Positions 12,441 through 24,676 of a stretch of DNA of 64,000 nucleotides are shown one piece after another. Within the stretch, counting starts at the first letter, position 1; every line of letters starts with the position of its first letter. A program made the translations under genes and the position numbers. A model generated the notes under the pieces. The model was not told the origin of the DNA. It made no database searches and was given only the letters and a program-made list of their open reading frames with translations. Source of the stretch: Spongospora subterranea f. sp. subterranea (lineage: Eukaryota > Endomyxa: Phytomyxea > Phytomyxea > Plasmodiophorida); the NCBI GenBank assembly GCA_049724395.1, contig JAUGWO010000101.1, positions 1-64,000 of the forward strand, read 5' to 3'.

Positions 12441-13063
12441 AGATTGAGGTTTTGTTAGAGAAATTGATGGACAAATCAATTGATGTGGTTGCTTCACCAG
12501 AGTTGAAGTGTAAGGCCAAGTCATATCCCAGGCGTCGGAAACTGAGAGCCCACAGTTAGCCTACGATTTGATTGAAGCAGTGTTGCGATATTATTATGAT
12601 TTTTTTGGTTTAGTGAGTGAAAGTCTCACAGTACCTTGGATGAGGATTCATTCATGGTCTCTAACAAGATAGTCAGTGAGGACTAGATTGATATCAGAAA
12701 CGATATTGATTAGGGAAAGTATAACCTACTTGTAAAAGATTCCTATTTTTTTGCATAATAATTATAGACGCAACCTGGCTTCAGGAAATTTCGGATTTTT
12801 ATCTAAAATTTTCATGGGTGGGGCATTTCTTTGAAAGAAGGAAGTGTAACATATGTGTCAACGTATTGACCCTATGTTATAGCCTACGACAGGCTACCCT
12901 ATTGTATTGGATATAGCTGGCAACGGAGTTCCTGACGGACTTTACGGACCAGATATCGGATCTAATACACAGAGAGTATATTGGCTCGGAATAGGAACAT
13001 CTATTGTGTGTAAATAGCATCTATAGTAATCCACCTGAGCAGTGTATACCGATGTATGTTACA
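12441..13063 (+). mobile_element. Gypsy 3' end fossil A with LTR
   Basis: The tail of a Ty3/Gypsy element: a short open tail of pol, an untranslated stretch, a purine tract (GAAAGAAGGAAG) and an LTR at 12845-13063 whose ends form an 8-bp inverted repeat (TGTAACAT and ATGTTACA). The untranslated stretch resembles 18155-18403 of Gypsy 5, so A is a diverged relative. The left end is cut by Copia 3. Broken and old. Confidence 0.7.
12845..13063 (+). repeat. LTR of Gypsy A
   Basis: 219 bp, bounded by TGTAACAT and ATGTTACA and preceded by a purine tract. Confidence 0.7.
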
Positions 13064-16000
13064 GCTTCACGAACTAAACCCACAGATTGATTGAAGGCCC
13101 GTACAATCACCCCACGTTTTCCCATTACCGACAAGAGTGCCCACCTGTATACCGATTGGCCATGGCAACACAATATATATTCGGCAACAATGACATCGAA
13201 ACCGAATGCAGCCTTACTACTCAACAAGTATGGCGAATTCCAGGACGAGTTCAAAAACAAAACGCTGACCAACTGCCCCCACATCGCACATATGATTGCG
13301 CCATCAACTTTAAAGAGGAGACTGGTCCGCTGCCATACAGGAAGGTCTACAAACTCGGCCAGACCAAACAAAAAGTTTTGCGCCAGCACATCGAAGACAA
13401 CCTCAAGAAAGGAGTCATTCGCCACTCCAAATCACCGTTAGGATCACCAATATTCTTTGTAAAGAAGGACAACAGCCTCCGACTATGCGTCGACTATCGC
13501 GATGTCAACAATATAACCAAGAAGGAGCCTTATCCAATTCCTGCTATCCAAAATATTTTAGCCCAACTGTCTTCTGCCAAAATATTCACGAAGATCGATC
13601 TACGAGGCGCTAACAACCTACTCCGAATCAAGGACGGCGACGAGTGGAAGACTGCATGGTGTTGTAAATATGGAAATTTCGAGTATACGGTAATGCCGTT
13701 TGGGCTAATGAACGCTCCTGGTTATTTTCAGAGGTTGATGAACGACGTCCTCCGTGAATACCTGGACAAATTTGTGGTTGTTTACCTCGACGACATTTTG
13801 ATCTACTCGGAGAGCGCGCCGCAGCACGACGTTAATGTTCGATTAGTACTTTCCAAGTTGCGTTCAGCTGGTTTATTTGCAAAACTGGAAAAATGCGTGT
13901 TCGACGCTCAGAAAATCGAAATCCTCGGTTATCTGGTCACCGACAGCAGCATCAAGATGGACCCAAGTAAGGTGGAGACTATCCTCGATTGGGCGACACC
14001 TTCAACAGTCAAGGACGTCCAAAGTTTCCTAGGCTTTGCTAATTTCTGCAGGGAGTTCATCGTAGATTTCGCCAAAATATCTTCACCTTTGACGTCTCTG
14101 ACGAAAAAAGATCAACCATTTGATTGGTCGGCTGCGGCCGAGTCCGCGTTCGGGACCCTGAAACGAGCGTTCACCACAGCGCCTGTTATGAAACATTTTG
14201 ACCCTATCTTACCTATCATCATTGAGACCGATGCGTCAGACTTCGCCCTCGGCGCCGTGATTTCGCAACCGCAAATGGACGGTAAATTACATCCTATTAC
14301 GTTCTATTCGAGAAAATTAACAGTTTCGGAATTGAACTACGATGTCCATGACAAAGAACTACTCGCGATCGTGGTAACGTTTCAAGTGTGGAGACATTTT
14401 TTAGAAGAAGCACAGCACAAAATCATCGTGTACAGCGACCACAAGAATTTGATTTATTTTACCTCGTCCAAGACTCTCAGTCGCCGACAAGCTCGTTGGT
14501 CATCAATGCTCGCTAATATCCGTTCGTCATCGTGCACCGACCTGGTAGTCAATCAGGAAAATCAGATGCGTTGTCGCGGCGTCCCGAATACGAAATTCAA
14601 CCAATCGACCCTATCTGGAAGGTGCAGCGAAGATCTATACTTCAACCGGATCAGCTCTTACCTACTCCTGCAGCTACATTATGTGCCACGATGATTAACC
14701 CTTCTCAATCGATCGAGGAGCGTATCAAACTTAACCAGCAGTCGGACACCTTCGTCCGGGATATCATTTCAAGGCTTCCTGTGACAAGTTTTCGACTCGA
14801 CAACGGCATCCTCTACAAAGAGAAATCGCTGGTAGTGGTGGGAGAAGATTGCAAACTAGACATATTGAAGGCACGTCACGATGCCCCAGCGAGTGGTCAT
14901 TTCGGTATTTCTAAGACACTTAACTCAGTATGACGTACCTACTGGTGGCCTGGAATGTCCAAGTATATTAAAAGGTATGTTATCTCCTGTGAAACATGTG
15001 CTAGAGCAAAGTCCAGTCGCCATCAACCGCACGGTCTACTCTGTTCTTTACCGATCGCAGAGGACATTTGGCGCTCGATTACCATGGACTTCATTGTTAA
15101 ATTGCCGAAGTTTCGGGGGCACGATTCTATCCTGGTGGTGGTAGATCGTTTCTCCAAAATGAGCCATTTTATTCCTTGCACCGAATCGATAAATGGGGCA
15201 GGTCTCGCCGATTTGCTCTTGACGAATGTTTTCAAATTACATGGGTTGCCCGACGAGATCATTTCCGATCGCGGACCCCAGTTCGTCTCGAAATTCTGGA
15301 AACACCTGTTGGCTCGCTTCAAGATTGATCGTAAACTGTCCTCATCGCGACACCCCCAGACGGATGGGCAGACAGAAAGACTAAATCAAGTGTTGGAACA
15401 GTACTTGCGCTGTTACATTAATTTCCAACAAAACAACTGGGTGGATTTGTTACCAGTTGCTGAATTCGCTTACAATAACGCAGAACATTCGGCGACAAAG
15501 ATGACGCCATTTTATGCGGTCTATGGTTTTCACCCCCGTTTCGACGACGCCACATCGTGTTCAGTTGCGAGTCTTCCGTCGGCTGATGAACGAGTAAACC
15601 ACATCAATGAAGTTCGGATGTTCCTCAAGACAGAACTACAACGCGCGGTTCGAGATATGAAACATTTCGCTGATAAGAAACGACTACCTCACCCGAACTA
15701 CAAGGTTGGCGATAAGGTTTGGTTAAAATCGGAGGGTATTTCATCTGGCCGTCCTAGTTCTAAGCTGAGTAGTCGAAGATTGGGGCCGTACTCCATTACA
15801 GAGATGATCAACCCAGTGACCTACAGTTTATCCCTATCACATGACAGTCGGCTCCACAACGCATTCCATGTTGCACTACTGTCCCCACACAAGGAGAACG
15901 AGATCCCAGAGCGCGTTCAATCTCCACCTCCGCCTCTTATCCTTGACTCTGACCACAAGGACCCATTATATATTGTCAATGAGGTACTGGACTCTCGTTG

Positions 16001-16331
16001 GTATAGAAATCAATTGCAGTATCTCCTCGATTGGGAAGGGTATCCGCCGTCAGAGCGATCCTGGGAGCCCGCACGTAACCTTGGTTCCACACCGGCCTTA
16101 AAGGAAACGATTCGTCGGTTTCATGTGGATTACCCGTCCAAGCCGGGCCCTGGCTTAGGAGGGGGTGATGTTAGGAACACTCCCATATATTCCTAACATT
16201 CGCGGCTTCGCCGCAGTTCCGCCGCAGTTTTCGGACAAGAATGACCTCTGCCTGGTCATTCTTGTCAACTCCTTGCATAGTCTGTATTAATACACTTCGG
16301 TTTATTTCAACGGATCTGGTTCCTCCTAACA
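13064..16331 (+). mobile_element. Gypsy chromodomain element 4, pol and 3' LTR
   Basis: A chromovirus-type Ty3/Gypsy fossil. Parts in order: reverse transcriptase with the YLDD box (about 13.4-13.9 kb), RNase H (about 14.2-14.5 kb), integrase zinc-binding region and core (about 14.8-15.5 kb), C-terminal chromodomain (about 15.97-16.13 kb, with W-E/G-Y and ERSWEP signature), purine tract, 163-bp LTR at 16169-16331. Gag and the 5' LTR are absent. Broken, with about two interruptions. Confidence 0.88.
16169..16331 (+). repeat. 3' LTR of Gypsy 4
   Basis: 163-bp LTR with 8-bp inverted ends (TGTTAGGA and TCCTAACA). A second copy lies inverted at 19232-19395. Confidence 0.85.
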
Positions 16332-18574
16332 TATACGGTTGAACACATAGCTGGTGAGGAAAACGTCTGGGCAGACTTAATGACCAGATGGGGATCGTCA
16401 AATAAGGATGATTTGACGCTTGATCAGGAGATCACCCAAAACCAAAGGAGGAATGGGATCAGGGTTAATCGCATTGGAATGGAACCAGAATCCAATGAGG
16501 AATCGATTAATATTGGCCAATATAGGGTCAGGCCAATGGATGAGCGAACGTTTGTGTTCCCTAATGAACAGGAAATAGGCACAGAACAAACTAATAAGCT
16601 AACGGAAATGGAACAGGAAAACCTTAGACAAATTAACGGATTGTTTGTGAATGATCAGGGACAGATTATTATTCCGTCTGGTCGGGATTTAAGGTTAAGG
16701 ATATGTGTTATTGCACATATGGGTGCACGTAATGATCATAATGGAATCAATTCGACGGCACAATTGATCAAGGAACGGTTTTACTGGACCAATATGATCG
16801 AGGACGTGAGGACTATCTGCAAGGAATGCTTGCATTGCGTTCCCAGCAGAGGTGGTGAGCAGGTGCCACGACCACTAGGAGAAGCATGTCATGGATGCAG
16901 ACCTAATCAAGTATTACACTTTGACTACCTGTATATGATGCTGCTTAAGGAGGGTGCATATCATGATTTTCAATGGCTATTAGTAATCAGGGATGATGTG
17001 CCAGGATTGGTGCATATGACGCCTGTCAATACACCAGACACAGATGCGACAGTGGATGCACTAATGGAATGGAGATCCAAATTTGGGACTCCAGAGGTGT
17101 TTGTTTCGGATCAGACATCATTCTTTATGTCGGAAATCATGAGGGGATTTGCAGCAAAATGTGGTGTGGAACAGCATTGGACTACTGCCTACATACATTA
17201 CCCGAATGGATCCATCGAGGTAATCAACAAACTGATATCATCTGCATTCAGATGTGTTATATCAGAGTTGAGATGGAATAAGGAAGATTGGCCATGGCTG
17301 ATCAAGGCGATTGAGCATGGGCTTAATCATAAACCACAGAAACGGTTGGGTTGGAGAGCGCCAGTTACGGTTCATACTGGAGGCCAAGGCAGATAATCCA
17401 GTGGAACTAATATTTAAGAAACCTGGGACAGGTGTGGAACACATCAATGATATATCATTGAATAGTGGGCAAATAGGGATCATGGTAGAGCAATTGCAGG
17501 TGCAACTAGCTCAAATGCATAAGGAAGTGCTGGGAGTGACAAATTCTGAGAGGCATCAGAAGAGGAATAAGGCATCAACTGGAAGATTGAAACCTAATTT
17601 CGAGGATTGGCGATTATGTATTAACCAGTCCTAATGTCACAAAATCAGGCGAGAAACTATATTTGAAATGGAAGGGACCATATCAGATTATAGAATCAAA
17701 AAAAGGATACGTATTCAAGGTTAGGAACCTGATTACGGATATGACGTCTATCGTACATGGAGATCGCATAAGGTTCTATGCAGATCAAAACCTTAACGTC
17801 ACGGAAGAGATGAAAACTGAGTTTTCATTTGACAATGCAACATTTGAGGCAGAAAGGATTCTGAAAGTCAGATTGGATCAGGAAACCCAGCAATTACAAG
17901 GATTTCCAAATGGCTAGGATTTTCTGAGTCGGAGAACTCATGGGAACCACTGATTACCCTCAAGAATGATGCACCAACATTGATAACGGAATTTATTCAG
18001 GTAAATAGGGATCATCCGTTATTAGACGCCATCAACGGAATGATGGATGTCAGGACGCCTAACAATTGGCAGGAACCGATCAGATTTCATGGAAAAAGGC
18101 GAGGAAACCAGTGAAGCGGCGAGGTCGCCAATAGTAGCTGGGATGTGGTGGCAAGGCTTTTTATAGTATATGTAGGTTTTAGTGGATGAAAGCTCCACAG
18201 TACCTTACGCGCTGGAGTGCGTATGGTCTCTGACATGTTGATCGGGTGATCAATGTTAGCCTGGGGTTGGCTAACCGGGAAAACAAATAACCCGATGTGA
18301 AAGATTTCCTACAGTTTTTTTTTTCCACTTGCACACACACATGGAATTGGTCATTATGATGAGAAGGCAGCTCAAAGAAAGGCACTTTTCTGGGAGAGGG
18401 AAGTGTAGCATATGGGAATAATCAATCCTTGGGCATAAGGATTAATCACCCCCTAATGCCATGAAGTGCGCCACGGCCTCATCTACTGCGTGAGTCAAGC
18501 AGGATTACTCGACTCCAGGGAATGGCTAATACACACATTGAATTTGGAACGGATTCCAGCGTGGAAACGCTACA
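16332..18574 (+). mobile_element. Gypsy element 5, RNase H end to 3' LTR
   Basis: A Ty3/Gypsy fossil starting at the end of RNase H (a VEHIAGEENVWADL-type motif, familiar to me from oomycete-like Gypsy elements), followed by the integrase H-H-C-C region and core (about 16.7-17.4 kb), a chromodomain-like tail (W-L-G-F...S-W-E-P, about 17.92 kb), an untranslated stretch, the purine tract GGGAGAGGGAAG and an LTR at 18404-18574. The 5' half is missing where Gypsy 4 abuts. Broken, with a few interruptions. Confidence 0.82.
18404..18574 (+). repeat. LTR shared by Gypsy 5 and 5b
   Basis: 171 bp bounded by TGTAGC and GCTACA. It is the 3' LTR of Gypsy 5 and directly precedes the gag-like start of a second copy, so it may also act as the 5' LTR of 5b, a tandem arrangement typical of unequal LTR recombination. 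Confidence 0.72.
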
Positions 18575-19231
18575 AAGATCTTTTCGCAAAAACATTTGCA
18601 TCTGCATTTGATTCGCGTTTGGCGTCTAAACAATGACTGTCACAATGATAGTTGATGAGGAGAGGGCTGAAGTGGGTGCTGGAAGCCCCATTAATCTGGG
18701 TGACGATCCGGAGGCGAGCTCTGTCAACTATCAGAATGGGAAGGGAAGTGATGGTCATCGAGTCCGAGGTCGGGCTGGTGACATCATGGAAACCATTGCC
18801 GCGCCAAGGTTGGCCGGAATGCAGAGGAACCATTTGGTGAAGTTCCTGGAGGAACTGGAAAGATATGATTTACACCTTGCGGAATGGAACCAGAATCCAA
18901 TGAGGAATCGATTAATATTGGCCAATATAGGGTCAGGCCAATGGATGAGCGAACGTTTGTGTTCCCTAATGAACAGGAAATAGGCAAAGAACAACGGAAA
19001 TGGAACAGGAAAACCTTAGACAAACTAACGGATTGTTTGTGAATGATCAGGGACAGATTGTTATTCCGTCTGGTAGTCGGGATTTAAGGTTAAGGATATG
19101 TGTTATTGCACATATGGGTGCACGTAATGGTCATAATGGAATCAATTCGACGGCACAATTGATTAAGGAACGGTTTTACTGGACCGATATGATCGAGGAC
19201 GTGAAGACTATCTGCAAGGAATGCTTGCATT
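18575..19231 (+). mobile_element. Gypsy element 5b remnant
   Basis: It starts with a gag-like open stretch after the LTR, then passes directly into sequence almost identical to the integrase-side region of Gypsy 5 (about 16.5-16.85 kb), so most of the middle is gone. It ends at the inverted LTR of Gypsy 4b. Broken. Confidence 0.75.
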
Positions 19232-19727
19232 TGTTATGGGACGAACAGATCCTCTGATATAATCACGTGTGTATTAATACAGGCGAAGCAAAGAGTTGAC
19301 AAGAATGACCAGCCAGAGGTCATTCTTGTCGGAAAACTTCGGCGGAACTGCGGCGAAGCCGCGAATGTTAGGAATATATGGGAGTGTTCCTAACATCACC
19401 CCCTCCTTAAGCCAGGGCCCGGCTTGGACGGGTAATCCACATGAAACCGACGAATCGTTTCCTTTAAGGCCGGTGTGGAACCAAGGTTACGTGCGGGCTC
19501 CCACAATCGCTCTGACGGCGGATACCCTTCCCAATCGAGGAGATAAAGCAACTGATTTCTATACCAACGAGAGTCCAGTACCTCATTGACAATATAAAAT
19601 GGGTCCTTGTGGTCAGAGTCAAGGATAAGAGGCGGAGGTGGAGATTGAACGCGCTCTGGGATCTCGTTCTCCTTGTGTGGGGACAGTAGTGCAACATGGA
19701 ATGCGTTGTGGAGCCGACTGTCAGGAA
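19232..19727 (-). mobile_element. Gypsy 4b remnant (inverted 3' end)
   Basis: Minus-strand copy of the last part of Gypsy 4: the LTR at 19232-19395 (TGTTAGGA start), the purine tract and the chromodomain-coding end. It lies inside Gypsy 5b on its left and is cut by the LTR of Gypsy 6 on its right. Confidence 0.85.
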
Positions 19728-19870
19728 TGTTAATACAAACGATGTTAATAGTAAAGACGTTGTCAAAAACTGAGCATTTGCCCAGTTCGGACAGTACGCT
19801 TCAATTTTCGAGAATTAATGATATACATTGTCAGTAGTATGGTCTGTCTGGTCGTCGTACGGTCGTGACA
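19728..19870 (-). repeat. 3' LTR of Gypsy 6
   Basis: 143 bp; on the minus strand it starts TGTCACGACC and ends TATTAACA. It sits inside the Gypsy 4b remnant. Confidence 0.8.
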
Positions 19871-22800
19871 GTATCCCCCCTTTCGGCCGCGGTGCCTCAG
19901 GATGAGTCTGATGAAATTGAACAATACAATCCTTTAAAGCGGGTGTGGCGGAAAGGAGTAGCGATGATGAGGGTTCCCAAGTACGATCCGAGACGTCGAA
20001 ACCCTTCCAGTCTACCAGATACTGGTGTTGACCACGTATGAGTCGCGAAGCAATTATATCTTCAACCTCATAAAGAGGTTGTTGGCTATCATCCAAGGTA
20101 AACGATGGTGGTTTACATTGTTTGCGACCAGGCAGTTGATTCTCGATATAGGGCTCTAGTAGCGACAATGAAAAACGCGGTGCAATCTGGAGTCTTTCGG
20201 AAGATCAAGCTCATAGGCAACAGGGTTAACTATTCGAACAATAATGAAAGCGGCCTAACCGCTTCTCAGAAAGCTTGTCACAGGGCCTCTTTGAAGGGAT
20301 CGAATCGCGAATTAACCATACCTTATCGCCAATGAGAAATTCGTGATGTGCTCGACGTTTCCTATCGGCAAAACGCTTCATACTATCCACAGATTTCCGT
20401 AAGGTCGATTGAAGACGAGTATGAACATCGTGAAGGTGGGAGATCAACTCCACAGTGGAAGGGTTTGGACATGATCCACTACTTGGAACTCGCAAATCAT
20501 GCCGAACGTGGAATCCATAATTCGCGTAGAAAGGAGACATTCCAGTTGAAGAATGGAAAGAATTGTTGTACGCGAATTCAGCCATGGGTAGAATATCCAC
20601 CCAGTCGTTTTGACGATAGCTAATAAAACAACGCAAGTATGATTCGAGAACCTGATTTACTCGCTCTGTTTGACCGTCTGATTCAGGATGACGTGACGAG
20701 GAGAGATTCCGTTGAATATGTAAGGACTTCAGAAGATGCTTCCAGAATTGGGCAACGAACTGGGGCCCTCTATCAGACACAATATCAGTCGGAAGACCGT
20801 GTAACTTAAAAATGTTGGCGAAAACTAGATTAGCCAGATCACAACTGGTAATGGTTTCATTGCATGGGATGAAATGAGCCATTTTTGTGTATCGGTCAAC
20901 CACCACCAGTATGCTGTCAAAACCTGCGGATTTAGGAAGTTTAACAATGAAATCCATAGAAATTGATGACCATGGGTGAGAGGGAATGGGAAGCGGGAGT
21001 AATAAACCCGAGGGCTTGCGGCGAGGAACTTTCGAACGCGCACAGACGTCACAAGATCGAACGAAAGACTTGACCATCGAGCGCATGCCTGGCCACGTAA
21101 ACTGCCTGGCAATTAACTCATACGTCTTAGTGATGCCGAAATGACCAGCTAACGGAGAATCATGGCAAGAGGATAGAATTTGTAATTGCTTTGTTTTGTC
21201 GTCGACGCGCTCAGGTTCCAATGGGCACAGAGTCATCGCATTGACGAAGCGCGAATTTGGCAATACGGGTTGTTGAAGATTGCGATCGGAACTCTCAGCA
21301 AAGTCAGGGCGACGTGACAATGCATCTGGCTTTTGAGAAAGGGACCCTGGCCGATGGCGAATGACAAAATCAAATTCTGACAGAAATAATGACCATCGCG
21401 CTTGGCGACGATTCAACAGCTTTGACGTCATAAACCACTCGAGATTCTTATGGTCGCTCAATACCAGTATTTGAGAAGTAGCACCATCCAGATAGTGGCG
21501 CCAGGTTTGAAAGGAAGTGACAATTGACAACAATTCCTTGTCGTAAATCTCATAATTTAACTCAGCAGGAGTGAATTTACGGGAGTAGTAAGCTACAGGA
21601 TGTAAGCCATCTGAGTGCTGTTGAGACAATATAGCGCCCAGAGCAAAATCAGATGCATCGGCTTCAACTATAATGTCCAACGTGGGATCAAAATGGCGTA
21701 GAACTGGCGCCGAGACGAACGCAGACTTCAAAGATTGAAATGACGTTGCGGTATTGGAACTCCACTCATAAGGAACGTTCTTCTTAGTTAATGAGAATAA
21801 AGGATGAGTAATGCGAGAATAATTTTGGATAAAAGCGCGGTAGAAATTTGCGAACCCCAAGAACGACTGAAGTTCCTTGACTGACTGAGGAACTGGCCAC
21901 GACAGGATGGCAGATATACGCTCTGGATCCATCAATAACCCGCCAGATGACAAGCGGAACCCCAGAAAATCAATCTCAGTAACGTGAAAATCACATTTAC
22001 TAAGTTTGGCAAACAGGTTGTGCTTGCGAAGAATCCGGAGAACCGTTTGAACATGTTGAACATGTTCGTCGATGTTGGGGGAAAATATCAAGATGTCGTC
22101 TAAGTACACAACAACGAATCGATCAATGCAATCATGTAGAATGTCATTCATAAATCGTTGGAAACAAGCAGGTGCATTGGCTAAACCAAAAGGCATCACC
22201 AGGTACTCAAACAGACCGAATTTTGTCCGAAAGGCTGTCTTCCATTCGTCGCCTTCTCTGATGCGAACGAGGTTATATGCATTTCGAAGGTCAATTTTAG
22301 AAAACACTCTTCCGGATTGAACACTGGACAAAATAGCGCTGATAAGGGGAAGGGGGTACCGATTCTTGATAGTAATGGAATTGATTCGCCGATAATCAAC
22401 ACATAACCGAAGAGACTTGTCCTTCTTCTCGACAAACATTACCGGCGAACTGCAAGAAGAAGATGAGGGCCGAATAAATCCTTTACGTAGATTATCGTCA
22501 ATGTACTCGCGCAGAGCAGCGGTTTCGGGAATGGACAGCTGATAAATTGGACCGAACGGAGGCAGTGAACCAGGCTCCAGATCGATCGAGCAATCATACG
22601 TGCGATGTGGCGGGAGCGAATCTGCTTGTTTGTCATCGAAAACGTCGGAGAATTGGATGTATGAATCCGACAGCATAGAAGCGGATGAGATGGAAGGTAC
22701 GGATTCTGAGGTGACGGCTGTTTCGGAGGTGTTGACGGTCTGTGTCGCGAGTGAATGCACAACACACGGAAATCGAAGGGAGCGGGATATCCAATCGACA

Positions 22801-23163
22801 GTTGGATTGTGTTTCACCAACCACGAATAGCCTAGAAGAATAGGGAATGTTAAGTTGTTGACAATCAGGAAGGAAGTGTTGCAGGAGAACCCATCCACTT
22901 GCAAACGGATGGTTTCCGATTCTTTACCAATCTCAACCTGATGGCGATTGAAACTAGAGACTGTTATGGGCGTGTGAGTAGGTTGGATAGGTATATTGTC
23001 GTTTGGTAGCGAATGCGGCGTCCATTAAATTTGTGCAAGCCCCGCTATCCAATAACAGATCAGTACTACTGTGAATCGCAACACCGTCTGGAGACAAAAT
23101 GGAGAACGGAAACGTACAAGCCGACGAAAACCGAGCGTAAATCGAATTTGAAGCAATGTTGAT
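19728..23163 (-). mobile_element. Gypsy chromodomain element 6 (minus strand)
   Basis: Long Ty3/Gypsy fossil on the minus strand. Right to left: aspartic protease (LLDSGA site near 23.05 kb), reverse transcriptase with YLDD, RNase H (DASDFALGA), integrase H-H-C-C and core, chromodomain (about 20.0-20.1 kb), purine tract GGGGGGATAC, LTR at 19728-19870. Gag and the 5' LTR are not seen because a TRIM abuts at 23164. Nearly intact across pol, with about one interruption; probably the youngest Gypsy copy here. Confidence 0.9.
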
Positions 23164-23613
23164 GATGGCCTTGTGCCATCATAGTACCTGTTTTGGGTCA
23201 GTTGGTAACTGTGTATCTCGGGCGCAGTTCCTAACAGTATGATGGCTATCAAGGTCGTTAGTTCGATTTCCTTAGTGTTCACAGCATTTTGGGGTCACTC
23301 GCGGCTTACATGTAACGGCATGGGGGTTGCCTTATATACCTTTCGTGGTCAGACTTCCCCGCCTGACTGGATTGTTCGTCTTCTTCCTTCTCTCTCAACT
23401 GTCTTATATCGTTTCTATGCTCACCAGTCAGAGGATAATCTAGGAAGTCGCACGGGGGCTGGAAGGTCATGGGGGTCGCTCCTAAACAGGGGGATACTGT
23501 CATGATCCAAAAATCTTAGGTATATAAGGACCCGAGAATGATGGCCTTGTGCCATCATAGTACCTTTTGGAATTGTTGGTAACTGTGTATCTTGGTCGCA
23601 GTCAACCTAACTT
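23164..23613 (+). mobile_element. TRIM-like element copy 1
   Basis: A short non-coding element with terminal repeats. It has the end of a 5' terminal repeat (to 23238), a non-coding middle of about 260 bp, the purine tract ACAGGGGGATAC and a 3' terminal repeat starting TGTCATGATCC at 23502. The repeat contains TATATAAGG, a hairpin ATGATGGC...GCCATCAT and an A-box-like GGTCAGTTGGTAA; a B-box-like AGTTCGATT lies just inside the middle. The 5' end is truncated against Gypsy 6. Confidence 0.75.
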
Positions 23614-24062
23614 GTCCATCATTCTCGGGTCATTATATACCTAAGACTTTTGGATCATGACCCATCCCCCTGCGCAGGAGCGACCCCCATGACCTTCCAG
23701 CCCCCGTCGCGACTTCCAATTATCCTCTGACTGGTGAGCATAGAAACGATATAAGACAGTTGAGAGAGAAGGAAGAAGACGAACAATCCAGTCAGGCGGG
23801 GAAGTCTGACCATAAAAGGTATATAAGGCAACCCCCGTGCCGTTACATGTAAGCCGCGAGTGACCCCAAAATGCTTGAGTGTCTTTGGAACTCACGACCT
23901 TGATAGCCATCTGTGCTGTTAGACCTGCGCCCAGATACCTTACCAACTGACCGAAAAGGTACTATGATGGCACAAGGCCATCATTCTCGGGGTCCTTATA
24001 TACCTAAGACTTTTGGATCACGACATTTTGGGTCAGTTGGTAACTGTGTATCTCGGGCGCAG
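23614..24062 (-). mobile_element. TRIM-like element copy 2 with adjoining repeat tail
   Basis: An inverted copy of the TRIM. On the minus strand it starts TGTCGTGATCC near 24026 and runs through its terminal repeat, middle and second terminal repeat to about 23614. A forward tail of one more terminal repeat (24027-24062, ending TCCTAACA) separates it from Copia 8. This copy keeps a tRNA-like arm (ATCTG pairing with CAGAT) around the boundary region. Confidence 0.7.
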
Positions 24063-24676
24063 TTCCTAACAAGAGATACGAGCAGAGCTCCGCATCGTGT
24101 TGCGGGATATGGAAGAGTGTTGATCTGACTATAGACACGTTTTGCGACCAGCTCAAGCAGTATGAAGAGCACCTGATTATCCGGTTCGGTTCCGGAAACC
24201 AAAGAAAGGCCAGAACAAGGAGGAAGATCAACTCTTGTTTGCTGGCGATCAGATGAAGGGTCAGCAAGAGGATGCGTGCGCGGCGATGTTACTTGTGTGG
24301 ACGTCGTGGACACCTAGCGAGGGACTGCCGTTCTAAGAAGCCGGATTACAAGAACGAGCAGGAGATGGCGCTATCCGTTGAGGAGGAGGATCGGTCTTCT
24401 TCCAATTTGTGTTTTATAGATTCTGGGGCGTCCAGGCATATGACCGGGTACAAGCACCTGATTCAAGACTATCGTGACCTGGACGAAAGCGTTGATATCT
24501 ACACTGCGAATGGCGCCAAGTTGTTCGGAGTTGGCGAAGGCAATGTGAAGGTCGGCCAGCTGACTATGAAGGATGTGCTGTATGTCCCGCAACTTAAGGC
24601 GACTTTGCTTTCGGTGACCGCGGCGACAAAAAGAGGCGCTCAGATCCGGTTCGGTCCGGACTGTTGTATCGTTACC

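Noticed and set aside
23190-23290. A genuine tRNA gene at the A/B-box sequences
   Set aside because: No complete acceptor or T-stem pairing, and the sequence recurs at TRIM ends; better read as a tRNA-like promoter in a mobile element.
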